The notes beneath the pieces were generated by a model that saw nothing but the letters and a program-made list of their open reading frames with translations, was not told where the DNA came from and searched no databases. Shown in pieces: positions 54,166 through 62,399 of a stretch of 64,000 nt of DNA; within the stretch, counting starts at the first letter, position 1; each line of letters starts with the position of its first letter. The DNA is taken from assembly GCA_023251075.1 (NCBI GenBank), contig JAHEZM010000015.1, positions 1-64,000 of the forward strand. Direction: 5' to 3'. The stretch is from Flavobacteriales bacterium (GTDB lineage Bacteria; Bacteroidota; Bacteroidia; Flavobacteriales_C; GCA-002722245). Position numbers and translations under genes: made by a program.

Positions 54166-54837
54166 TTAAGCGGTTAAAAATTCTTTTATAATATTTTGTT
54201 GGTAAGAACTAACTCCTGGCTCAGGTCTGTTGTCTTCCCAAAATTTCTTCATTTCCAACAAGCCTTTTTCAGTAGCTATGCCACATAAATGATATTTCAC
54301 CATCTCTCTACATACATCTCCGAAATTATAAGTTGTAGGAGGAAAAACAGTTGGATCGAAAACCATATCGATTTTGTTGAGGTAGAGTTTAGCAATCACT
54401 TCTACATTAAAATCAGAACGGTAATACCCTTCGGAAATCCCTTTTTTAATATTGTCCACAACATTGCTGTAGAGAAATCCAACTTTTGTAAAATCATTAA
54501 ATTTTTTCCAGGCTTCTTTGTAATATTTAGCCAGATCCTGATGTAAAGAAGGGTGTATCATTTTTAAATGCCCTACGTGATAACTACTCATTTCCCATAG
54601 TTCTTCAATGGCATTTAATTTCTTTTCCGTTATTCCTGTTAAAACTTTAATATCCAAATTTAATTTCCACTCCATTGATTTATCTACAAGTTCAGCTCTG
54701 TTCTTCACATATTTATAAAGTGTTTTCTTAGATACTTTTAATTCCCTCGACATGTCGTCCATCGTAATTTTCTTGATCCCCTTTCTCATATAAACCTCTG
54801 TGGTTCTGCGATACAAATCAAATTCCTGACTATCCAT
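54166..54837 (-). CDS. TetR-family transcriptional regulator
   Basis: About 223 residues from the ATG at 54837 (MDSQEFDLYRRT); the longer frame to 54906 adds 23 unlikely residues. The HTH is at about residues 15-60 (GIKKITMDDMSRELKVSKKTLYKYVKNRAELV), followed by a helical ligand-binding domain. It is the first gene of the TolC-adaptor-RND operon, 9 bases before tolC, so it most likely autoregulates the operon in response to pump substrates. Confidence 0.92.
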   Translation of the reverse strand: MDSQEFDLYRRTTEVYMRKGIKKITMDDMSRELKVSKKTLYKYVKNRAELVDKSMEWKLNLDIKVLTGITEKKLNAIEELWEMSSYHVGHLKMIHPSLHQDLAKYYKEAWKKFNDFTKVGFLYSNVVDNIKKGISEGYYRSDFNVEVIAKLYLNKIDMVFDPTVFPPTTYNFGDVCREMVKYHLCGIATEKGLLEMKKFWEDNRPEPGVSSYQQNIIKEFLTA

Positions 54838-55008
54838 AATGTTATAATTTATTGTTGATGGCAAATGTAGATGATTTTCATCAGGAACACAATAAGTAAG
54901 AGCCAACGTTTCCGTGAAATGAAAAATAAAGGCGGTAAATGAACATAATAGGATGGTGAGCCACTCACATTTTTAACAGAATAAAATTTAAAGCACTGGG
55001 TTATTTAT

Positions 55009-55016
55009 TAAATTCG
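55009..55016 (+). promoter_or_regulatory. -7 box of glyS, implying a leaderless mRNA
   Basis: TAAATTCG, a one-mismatch form of TAnnTTTG, ends 4 bases before the start codon at 55021. Transcription would begin at or next to the ATG. Confidence 0.45.
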
Positions 55017-55020
55017 CGCC

Positions 55021-56565
55021 ATGGCAACCAATGAAGACAAACTAAAAAATATTATTTCACATGCAAAGGAATACGGATTTGTATTCCCATCGAGTGAAAT
55101 TTACGATGGACTTAGCGCTGTTTACGACTATGGCCAATTAGGTTCAGAATTGAAATTCAACATTAAAGAATATTGGTGGAAAGCAATGGTGCAAATGCAC
55201 GATAATATTGTGGGAATTGACTCTGCAATATTTATGCATCCAACTACGTGGAAAGCATCGGGTCACGTAGATGCATTCAACGATCCATTGATCGACAATA
55301 AAGATTCTAAAAAAAGATACCGCGCCGATGTATTGATTGAAGAATACATTGAAAATAAATTGAGAGCTAAAATTGAAAAGGAAGTTGAAAAAGCGAAAGA
55401 ACGATTTGGCGCAGCTTTCGATGAAGCTCAATATTTATCTACCAATCCGCGAGTGGTGGAGTACCAAAAGAAAATCGATGAAATTAATGCCCGATTTAAG
55501 AAAGCATTAGAAGATTCGAATATGGATGAAATGAAACAAATTATTGTTGATTTGGAAATCGTTTGTCCTATTTCCGGAAGTAAAAACTGGACTGAAGTTC
55601 GTCAGTTCAACCTTATGTTTGCTACTGAAATTGGTTCTTTGGCGGAAGGGGCGAACAAAATTTACTTACGACCAGAAACAGCTCAAGGTATTTTTGTGAA
55701 CTACCTCAACGTTCAAAAAACAGGAAGAATGAAAATTCCCTTTGGAATTGCACAGATAGGAAAAGCTTTCAGGAATGAGATTGTAGCACGTCAGTTCATT
55801 TTCCGCATGCGTGAATTCGAACAAATGGAAATGCAGTTTTTCGTAAAACCAGGTGAACAAAAACACTGGTACGAATACTGGAAAACAGCTCGTTTGAAAT
55901 GGCATCAGGCATTAGGTTTATCGAATGATAAATACAGATATCATGATCACCTGAAAACAGCGCACTATGCAGATGCTGCCTGTGATATTGAATTTGATTT
56001 CCCTATGGGATTCAAAGAATTAGAAGGAATACATTCGAGAACTAATTTCGATTTGAGTGCGCATCAGGAATATTCAAAAAAGAAATTACAATATTTCGAT
56101 CCCGAATTGAATGAAAGCTATGTTCCATATGTAGTAGAAACTTCGGTGGGATTAGACAGAATGTTCTTGTCTATTCTTTCATCGGCATACAAAGAAGAAA
56201 CTTTAGAAGACGGTAGCACTCGTGTGGTATTGAGTTTACCTCCTTTTTTAGCACCTTACAAAGTAGCCATTTTACCATTAATGAGTAAAGATGGCTTGCC
56301 TGAAAAAGCTAAAGAAATAATGAATCAGTTGAAATTATCTTTCAATTGTCACTACGAAGAAAAACCCAATATTGGAATTCGTTATAGAAGACAAGATGCT
56401 TATGGTACGCCCTATTGTGTTACAATTGATCCGGAAACGTTAATAGACAATATGGTCACTATTCGTGATCGTGATACGATGAAACAAGAAAGAGTGCCTA
56501 TCGCACAATTGGAAAGTATCATTAGAGAAAAAGTAGATATCAGTACCGCGCTTAAAAAATTATAA
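55021..56565 (+). CDS. glyS: Glycine--tRNA ligase, dimeric class IIa type
   Basis: A 514-residue enzyme of the alpha2 type (not the alpha/beta tetramer). Motif 1 region FVFPSSEIYDGLSAVYDYGQLGSELK, motif 2 FRNEIVARQFIFRMREFEQMEMQFFV, motif 3 SVGLDRMFLSIL, and a C-terminal anticodon-binding domain (VAILPLMSKDGLPEKAKEI). It charges tRNA-Gly. Its stop overlaps the tatC start by one base (TAATG), and lptB follows, giving a three-gene operon. Confidence 0.97.
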   Translation: MATNEDKLKNIISHAKEYGFVFPSSEIYDGLSAVYDYGQLGSELKFNIKEYWWKAMVQMHDNIVGIDSAIFMHPTTWKASGHVDAFNDPLIDNKDSKKRYRADVLIEEYIENKLRAKIEKEVEKAKERFGAAFDEAQYLSTNPRVVEYQKKIDEINARFKKALEDSNMDEMKQIIVDLEIVCPISGSKNWTEVRQFNLMFATEIGSLAEGANKIYLRPETAQGIFVNYLNVQKTGRMKIPFGIAQIGKAFRNEIVARQFIFRMREFEQMEMQFFVKPGEQKHWYEYWKTARLKWHQALGLSNDKYRYHDHLKTAHYADAACDIEFDFPMGFKELEGIHSRTNFDLSAHQEYSKKKLQYFDPELNESYVPYVVETSVGLDRMFLSILSSAYKEETLEDGSTRVVLSLPPFLAPYKVAILPLMSKDGLPEKAKEIMNQLKLSFNCHYEEKPNIGIRYRRQDAYGTPYCVTIDPETLIDNMVTIRDRDTMKQERVPIAQLESIIREKVDISTALKKL

Positions 56566-57419
56566 TGGAAGACGAACGCGGACCAAATAGTGAACACAAA
56601 CAAAACAATCTGACTTTCCTTGAGCACTTAGAGGCTTTAAGAAAAATCATTTTGCGTTCATTGGTAGTGGTTACTGTTTTTTCAGTAGTTGGATTTATTT
56701 ATTCAGAAGAGATTTTCGATAAAATTATTCTGTATCCGCTCGATTCCTCTTTCCCCACTTATAAGCTGATGTGTGAAGTTTCAAAAAGCTTAGGCCCTTC
56801 AATGCCATGGCTGGTTGATCCGGCAGCGGGATGTTTTGAAAAATTAAATTTACATATCACCACCACCACTATGGGAGGTGATTTCTCGGCAGTGATGATT
56901 GTATCATTTATTTGCGGTTGTATAGTGGCATCTCCTTTTCTTTTTTGGCAAATATGGAGTTTTATTCGTCCGGCATTGCATAAAAAAGAAGCGGGCAAAG
57001 CAAGAGGATTTGTGTTTTGGACTTCTGTGCTTTTTCTTTGCGGAGTGGCTTTTGGATATTATGTAATTAGTCCGTTATCTATTGGTTTTCTCGGAACGTT
57101 TTCGGCGCATTCAAGCATCATGAAATTGCCTACATTAAATTCTTACATGGGTGTTTTAGCCTCTACCACATTGGCCACAGGAGCGGCATTTGAATTGCCA
57201 ATTGTTATTTATTTGCTTTCCAGTTTGGGCTTGATCACCCCGCAATTTTTAAGAAAATACAGAAAGCATTCTATTGTTGTTATTCTAATTATTGCGGCCA
57301 TTATCACTCCTCCGGATGTGTTTAGTCAGATTGTGGTAACAATTCCCCTTTGGTTTTTATATGAAATCAGTATCTTTCTATCAGCGATGATTCAAAGAAA
57401 AAAAGAAAAGCAAGCATAG
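56565..57419 (+). CDS. tatC: Sec-independent protein translocase TatC
   Basis: A 284-residue membrane protein with the N-terminal FLEHLEALRKIILRS motif (signal recognition), about six helices, and the family's LFLCGVAFGYYVISPLSIGFL and TGAAFELPIVIYLLS segments plus the AAIITPPDVFSQ motif. It carries an insert in the first periplasmic loop (about 60-105) longer than in E. coli, as in other Bacteroidota. It binds twin-arginine signal peptides; TatA/B are not in this window. Confidence 0.96.
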   Translation: MEDERGPNSEHKQNNLTFLEHLEALRKIILRSLVVVTVFSVVGFIYSEEIFDKIILYPLDSSFPTYKLMCEVSKSLGPSMPWLVDPAAGCFEKLNLHITTTTMGGDFSAVMIVSFICGCIVASPFLFWQIWSFIRPALHKKEAGKARGFVFWTSVLFLCGVAFGYYVISPLSIGFLGTFSAHSSIMKLPTLNSYMGVLASTTLATGAAFELPIVIYLLSSLGLITPQFLRKYRKHSIVVILIIAAIITPPDVFSQIVVTIPLWFLYEISIFLSAMIQRKKEKQA

Positions 57420-57422
57420 GTC

Positions 57423-58166
57423 ATGATATTATCCACTAAAAGTTTAGTAAAAACATATAAAGGGAGAACCGTTGTAAATGATGTTTCAGTGGAGGTTCGT
57501 CAGGGCGAAATTGTAGGATTACTAGGTCCAAATGGTGCAGGAAAAACCACCTCATTTTACATGATAGTGGGTTTCATTCGTCCGGATCAGGGAAATGTAT
57601 TTTTAGATGATTTGAATATCACCAAATTGCCCATGTATAAAAGAGCACAAATGGGAATTGGATATTTGCCTCAGGAGATTTCTGTATTTAGAAAAATGAC
57701 GGTTGAAGATAATTTAAAAGCCATTTTAGAAATGACCAAGCTTACCAAGAAAGAGCAACAAAATAAATTAGAAACTCTTTTGGATGAATTTGGCTTACAG
57801 AAAGTGAGAAAAAATAAAGGAGAAGTTTTATCGGGAGGAGAAAAAAGAAGAACAGAAATTGCCAGATGTTTAACCGTAGAACCTAAATTTATTTTACTCG
57901 ATGAACCTTTTGCGGGCGTAGACCCTATAGCGGTTGAAGATATTCAAAACATTGTAAATGGATTGAAAGACAAGAATATTGGAATATTAATTACCGATCA
58001 TAACGTGCAAGAAACCTTGCATATTACCAATAGAGCCTATCTTCTTTTTGAAGGTAAAATTTTGAAGACGGGAACGGCTGAAGAGCTCGCCGCTGATGAA
58101 CAAGTACGTAAAGTATATCTTGGACAAAACTTCATTTTGCGCAAACCTATACCCAATACAAAATAG
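57423..58166 (+). CDS. lptB: LPS export ABC transporter ATP-binding protein
   Basis: A 247-residue ATPase: Walker [18 protein letters not shown]-loop at [13 protein letters not shown], signature [13 protein letters not shown], Walker [16 protein letters not shown], and the H-loop His (ITDHNVQET). These match LptB rather than other ABC ATPases. It powers LPS extraction from the inner membrane with LptF/G. It is 3 bases after tatC, so in the glyS-tatC-lptB transcript. Confidence 0.95.
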   Translation: MILSTKSLVKTYKGRTVVNDVSVEVRQGEIVGLLGPNGAGKTTSFYMIVGFIRPDQGNVFLDDLNITKLPMYKRAQMGIGYLPQEISVFRKMTVEDNLKAILEMTKLTKKEQQNKLETLLDEFGLQKVRKNKGEVLSGGEKRRTEIARCLTVEPKFILLDEPFAGVDPIAVEDIQNIVNGLKDKNIGILITDHNVQETLHITNRAYLLFEGKILKTGTAEELAADEQVRKVYLGQNFILRKPIPNTK

Positions 58167-58190
58167 AGATTAATTGATTTTGTTTTCCGA

Positions 58191-60299
58191 TTAGAAAACT
58201 AATTTCTGACTCACTGTTTCTTTCCCCACAGTAACTTGTACTACATAAATTTCATTCGCTAAAATCGAATAATCTAAAGTTACTAATTGTGTTGATGCGT
58301 TTGAATTCAAGGTTGAGGAAAGTACCAATTTTCCTGTGAGATCGAAAACTCTAATTCCGGTACAATTTTCACCATTCAACAGCAATGAATTTTCACTGTA
58401 TTTGTACAATTTCACACTCTGAATTTTTTGTATAGAAACCATTTTTGAATAACTTGTTTTTCCATCGAAATCAACTTGTTTCAAACGATAGTAAACAATT
58501 CCTTCAAACGATTTAACATCTAAAAATTCGTAGTTTGTAATACCGTAAGTTGTTCCTTGTCCGTTGATTTTCCCTACGGCGTAGAAGTTAATACCATCAT
58601 CAGATCTTTCTACCTCGAAATAATCGTTATTGATTTCCGTAACTGTACTCCATAGAACATTATTACCATTGTCTTCTTTGACAACAGAAAATTCTGTCAT
58701 TTCAACCGGAAGAGTTCCTGTATTGGTTGAGGTGAAATTGTCCATATAGATAAACTGTCCTGATTTTGGATTAGAAGGAGTACCAACGTTCTCCAAATTG
58801 AACACCATTTTCAACATTGTAGTAGCCGACAAAGTCATTGAATTTGAAGTTGCTAAAGCCGACACATCTACAGACCATGAATTCCAGTATCCATCACCAT
58901 ATGGAGCTAAATTTAGGGCAATGGTTGAAGTAGTTGTTCCCCACGAAAGTCCACCATTAACAGAGATATAAACAATCAGTTGATCTGAAGTAGGAGAGCC
59001 TGTTCCCCAATCCGTAATCATTGAACCAATAGACACACCTGTTTTATTTAATAGATTTAATCCTAAGAATAAATTTTGTTTACTTCCAGAAACATCAGAA
59101 GAAGTGTTATAAACTGCCAACCCGTTTGATCCAGGGTAAGTCCCACTAGACACATAAGTCCCATCAAATCTTGATGTGAGCGATGATGAAGTTTCATCCA
59201 TTGGGGCAATTACCCCATAAGAGCCTGTTGTTAATGAAGTAGCCCAGTTAGAACTTAATGAACCGCTAGTAAAGCTATCGGAAAAAGGTAAAGTAGCATA
59301 GCTCACCGTTGGAGGTACAGGATTAGTTGTAAAAGAAACCTGAGCTCCATAATAAGTACCCCCTGCATTGGTAACATATGCTTTTGCGTAATAAGTAGTA
59401 GAAGCAGATAAGCCTGTTAAAGTGTGCGTATATGCTCCATTAGTAGTTCCTCCTGTGGTATAACTATTTGCCAATGTAGGACCCGTTGACGTGCTATATA
59501 CAATACCGCGAGCACTAATAGTTGCAGAACCTTCTACTGCTATTGTTCCGGCAACGGTTGCGCTTGTTACCAAAGGTGTCGCTGTACCTGTAGTGATAGT
59601 AGGTGCCGTAGTAAAAGATGTTTCGGTACCATAGGTTGTTACTCCTGAAGGATCGGTAACGTATGCTTTTACATAATAAGTTGTATTTCCTGTTAAACTA
59701 CTTAAGGTGTGAGAATAGGCTCCATAAGCTGTTCCTCCAGTAGAAATAGTAGCTCCGTTTAAAAGAGTTGGCCCTGAAGATGTGCTATATACAAAACCAC
59801 GAGTTGATACCGCATTGGCTCCTGCGCTGGTAATGTTACCACTCATTGAAACACTGGTAGCAGCAATACTTGAAGCAGAACCTGTTGTAATAGTATGTAA
59901 AGTATAAATGATTACTTGTGTCCCATAAAATGTTGTAGGGGTTCCGTTCGTACAATATGCTCTAAGGTAATATCTTTGTCCGCTGGTTAAACCGGTAAGA
60001 TTACCAGAAAACTGAACATTTAATGTTCCTGCACCTGGAGAAACAACAGAATTAGCGGTTGTTGGAGTAGAGGCGGTATTATAACAAATACCCACAGCAG
60101 TTAAAGTAGCGTGATTACTAGCGGTTACTGTTCCATATCCTGTTACTGTTGAAGTGGTAGTGGCGCTGGCTGTAGTAGCGCTCATCGTATTGGCAGCAAA
60201 AATTGCTGTAGTAAAAAGTGAGAATAGTATTGAAATAGAAATAGCCTTTGTTGAAAAAACAAAGCTACTATTCAATTTTATTAATCCCCTTTTATTCAT
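58191..60299 (-). CDS. Secreted repeat protein with T9SS type A sorting domain
   Basis: A 702-residue surface protein: signal peptide (about 1-35), three fibronectin-like repeats of about 95 residues at about 40-330 with the recurring pattern RGFVYSTSSGPTL ... LTGNTTYYVKAYVTDPSG, a beta-sandwich of choice-of-anchor type (about 335-530), and a C-terminal region (TEFSVVKEDNGNNVLWSTVTEINNDYFEVERSDDG then VRVFDLTGKLVLSSTLN-like IRVFDLTGKL) that is the type A sorting signal, ending VSQKLVF. It is exported by the T9SS and anchored to the surface. Probably adhesive; no enzyme motif is seen. Confidence 0.88.
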   Translation of the reverse strand: MNKRGLIKLNSSFVFSTKAISISILFSLFTTAIFAANTMSATTASATTTSTVTGYGTVTASNHATLTAVGICYNTASTPTTANSVVSPGAGTLNVQFSGNLTGLTSGQRYYLRAYCTNGTPTTFYGTQVIIYTLHTITTGSASSIAATSVSMSGNITSAGANAVSTRGFVYSTSSGPTLLNGATISTGGTAYGAYSHTLSSLTGNTTYYVKAYVTDPSGVTTYGTETSFTTAPTITTGTATPLVTSATVAGTIAVEGSATISARGIVYSTSTGPTLANSYTTGGTTNGAYTHTLTGLSASTTYYAKAYVTNAGGTYYGAQVSFTTNPVPPTVSYATLPFSDSFTSGSLSSNWATSLTTGSYGVIAPMDETSSSLTSRFDGTYVSSGTYPGSNGLAVYNTSSDVSGSKQNLFLGLNLLNKTGVSIGSMITDWGTGSPTSDQLIVYISVNGGLSWGTTTSTIALNLAPYGDGYWNSWSVDVSALATSNSMTLSATTMLKMVFNLENVGTPSNPKSGQFIYMDNFTSTNTGTLPVEMTEFSVVKEDNGNNVLWSTVTEINNDYFEVERSDDGINFYAVGKINGQGTTYGITNYEFLDVKSFEGIVYYRLKQVDFDGKTSYSKMVSIQKIQSVKLYKYSENSLLLNGENCTGIRVFDLTGKLVLSSTLNSNASTQLVTLDYSILANEIYVVQVTVGKETVSQKLVF

Positions 60300-60437
60300 G
60301 TATATCCCCTTTTGAAAGCCTGTGCAATTTTAAGGTTAATACGGACTCATGTAAAGAAAAAACAATTATATTATGTAAAGAGAGGCCTTACTCCGGTGAA
60401 CGTATATTTTTTACCGACGAACGCATTCGATAAATTT

Positions 60438-60477
60438 ATTTTTTTGTTCGACAAAACTATTTTTTTGTTCGACAAAA
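60438..60477. repeat. Two tandem 19-bp dyads, 21-bp spacing
   Basis: ATTTTTTTGTTCGACAAAA occurs at 60438-60456 and again at 60459-60477, exactly 21 bases apart. Each contains the perfect dyad TTTTGT-TCG-ACAAAA. They sit immediately after the pssA stop (60479) and about 140 bases upstream of the T9SS repeat-protein start. They could be paired operators or a weak tandem terminator. Confidence 0.6.
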
Positions 60478-60478
60478 T

Positions 60479-61222
60479 TTAATTTTTGGTGATTTTTCGA
60501 CTTCCAATGAATGTTTTTATAACACTTAAAGCCACATACAATACAATGAGAAAAGGCATCGCTTGGAGAGGCATTAGTATGAGTATAGTTACACTAATAG
60601 ACAATAATATATATTGGTATTGATTGCCTTTCCATCCGTAGGATTTGAATTTCAAGGAAAATATTGGGATTTCTGAAATCATTAAATAGCAAAAAACCAC
60701 AATTAAAGAAACTACAACCCATGGATTATGTAAAGATTCAGCAATAAAGGTTCCATTTAATAAGCCATCTTTTGATGCAGAAAAACAAACAAGAGATCCA
60801 AAAAATAGCGCATTCGCAGGAGTAGGTAATCCTAAAAATCCTTCTGTTTGTCGTTCATCTACATTGAATTTAGCTAAACGAAGTGCCGAGCAAACTACAA
60901 TTAAAAACGCAATTTCGCTATAAGCAAATTGTAAATGCTGAAGATAAAAATACATGATCATTGATGGCGCTACACCAAAAGTTACCACATCGGCCAATGA
61001 GTCCAATTGCTTGCCAATGGGAGAATTAATTTGTAACCATCTAGCAGCAAATCCGTCAAAAAAGTCGAAAACAGAAGCAGCGAGTAATAAAAAATAAGGT
61101 GTAAAAAATATTGTTTCTGGAAATTGTACAAAACCGTGAGAAAAAAGACTAAGTATGGCGAAACACCCACAGATTAAATTGCACAATGTTAGAATGTTGG
61201 GTAAATTGAACAAGTTTTTCAT
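60479..61222 (-). CDS. pssA: CDP-diacylglycerol--serine O-phosphatidyltransferase
   Basis: About 247 residues from the ATG at 61222 (MKNLFNLPNILTLCNLICGC). The CDP-alcohol phosphatidyltransferase signature is present as DFFDGFAARWLQINSPIGKQLDSLADVVTFGVAPS (D-x2-D-G-x2-A-R-x8-G-x3-D-x3-D), all catalytic Asp residues intact. Several membrane helices follow. It makes phosphatidylserine, the precursor of phosphatidylethanolamine. Confidence 0.95.
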   Translation of the reverse strand: MKNLFNLPNILTLCNLICGCFAILSLFSHGFVQFPETIFFTPYFLLLAASVFDFFDGFAARWLQINSPIGKQLDSLADVVTFGVAPSMIMYFYLQHLQFAYSEIAFLIVVCSALRLAKFNVDERQTEGFLGLPTPANALFFGSLVCFSASKDGLLNGTFIAESLHNPWVVVSLIVVFCYLMISEIPIFSLKFKSYGWKGNQYQYILLSISVTILILMPLQAMPFLIVLYVALSVIKTFIGSRKITKN

Positions 61223-61296
61223 TAACAATGAATAGATCTATAAAATTGAAAAAATAAAATATCTTTACTGCAAATCCGTTAGCGACTTTAAAAATA

Positions 61297-62382
61297 ATGC
61301 AAAAAAATCCATCAAAACTAATTTATATTTCTCTATTCGCATTGATTTCAACACTGAAATTAGATGCGCAAGTAATAAGAAAATACAGTAATGAATTTTT
61401 GAACATAGGTGTTGGCGCTGGCGCTTTGGGGATGTCGAATGCAACAATAGCAAGCACTAATGATGTTACTTCTGCTTACTGGAACCCAGCCGGGTTAACA
61501 CAAATTGAAACCAACATGGAAGTAGGGCTAATGCACGCTTCTTATTTTGCCAGTATAGCTCAATATGAATATGGCGGTGTTGGATTTAAAATCAATGATG
61601 AATCGGCGGGAGGGTTTACTTATTTGCGCTTTGGTGTGGATAATATTCCCAATACTTCTGATTTGATTGATGCCAATGGAAATATTAATTATAACAATAT
61701 CACTTCATTTTCTGCTGTTGACAACGCTTTCTTATTCTCTTATGCAAGAAAAATTGGAAGCATTGATGGATTAAGTGTAGGTGGAAGCGCAAAAATAATT
61801 TACCGGAAAGTAGGGGATTTTGCGAATGCTTGGGGTTTTGGATTGGATTTTGGCGCTCAATATAAAGTAAACAATTGGAGATTTGCTGCTATGGGACGAG
61901 ACATTACCTCCACCTTTAGTGCGTGGAGCTTTAATTTAGATCAATTTAAAAATGTATATGCAGCAACAGGAAATGCAATGCCAACCAATAGCTTAGAGAT
62001 TTCATTACCTCGCATTATTCTTGCCGGAGGCTACAATTTTACGATTAATAAAATATTTGGAATTTATCCTGAATTAAATTTAGATATGACATTTGATGGT
62101 AAAAGAAATACATTGATTTCATCGAATTTTACCAGTATCGATCCACATTTAGGAGTACAATTTCATTATAAAAACATGGTCTTCTTAAGAGCGGGTGTGG
62201 GCAACATTCAAAAAGAAATAAAAGACAAAGGAGAAACTACCACCTTACAACCCAATATAGGCGTAGGAATTAAAATAAAGAGAGTTAGTTTAGATTACGC
62301 ACTCACCAATGTTGGCAATACAAGTTCTGCCATCTATTCAAATATATTCTCTCTTAAAATTGGTGTGAACCGAAGTCGTTAG
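61297..62382 (+). CDS. PorV/PorQ-family type IX secretion outer-membrane protein
   Basis: A 361-residue barrel with a signal peptide (about 1-24, ending LDAQ), the family's opening IGVGAGALGMSNATIASTNDVTSAYWNPAGL, and FadL-like strands through a C-terminal SLKIGVNRSR. PorV carries T9SS cargo to the sortase PorU. It lies 17 bases before a C25 peptidase gene on the same strand, the conserved PorV-PorU-type pairing, and is divergent from pssA. Confidence 0.9.
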   Translation: MQKNPSKLIYISLFALISTLKLDAQVIRKYSNEFLNIGVGAGALGMSNATIASTNDVTSAYWNPAGLTQIETNMEVGLMHASYFASIAQYEYGGVGFKINDESAGGFTYLRFGVDNIPNTSDLIDANGNINYNNITSFSAVDNAFLFSYARKIGSIDGLSVGGSAKIIYRKVGDFANAWGFGLDFGAQYKVNNWRFAAMGRDITSTFSAWSFNLDQFKNVYAATGNAMPTNSLEISLPRIILAGGYNFTINKIFGIYPELNLDMTFDGKRNTLISSNFTSIDPHLGVQFHYKNMVFLRAGVGNIQKEIKDKGETTTLQPNIGVGIKIKRVSLDYALTNVGNTSSAIYSNIFSLKIGVNRSR

Positions 62383-62399
62383 TTTCAAGTATAAATAGT

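Noticed and set aside
59290-60120. Repetitive DNA suggesting a CRISPR or satellite array
   Set aside because: The repeats are long, degenerate and in codon phase; they encode the fibronectin-like repeats of the T9SS protein.
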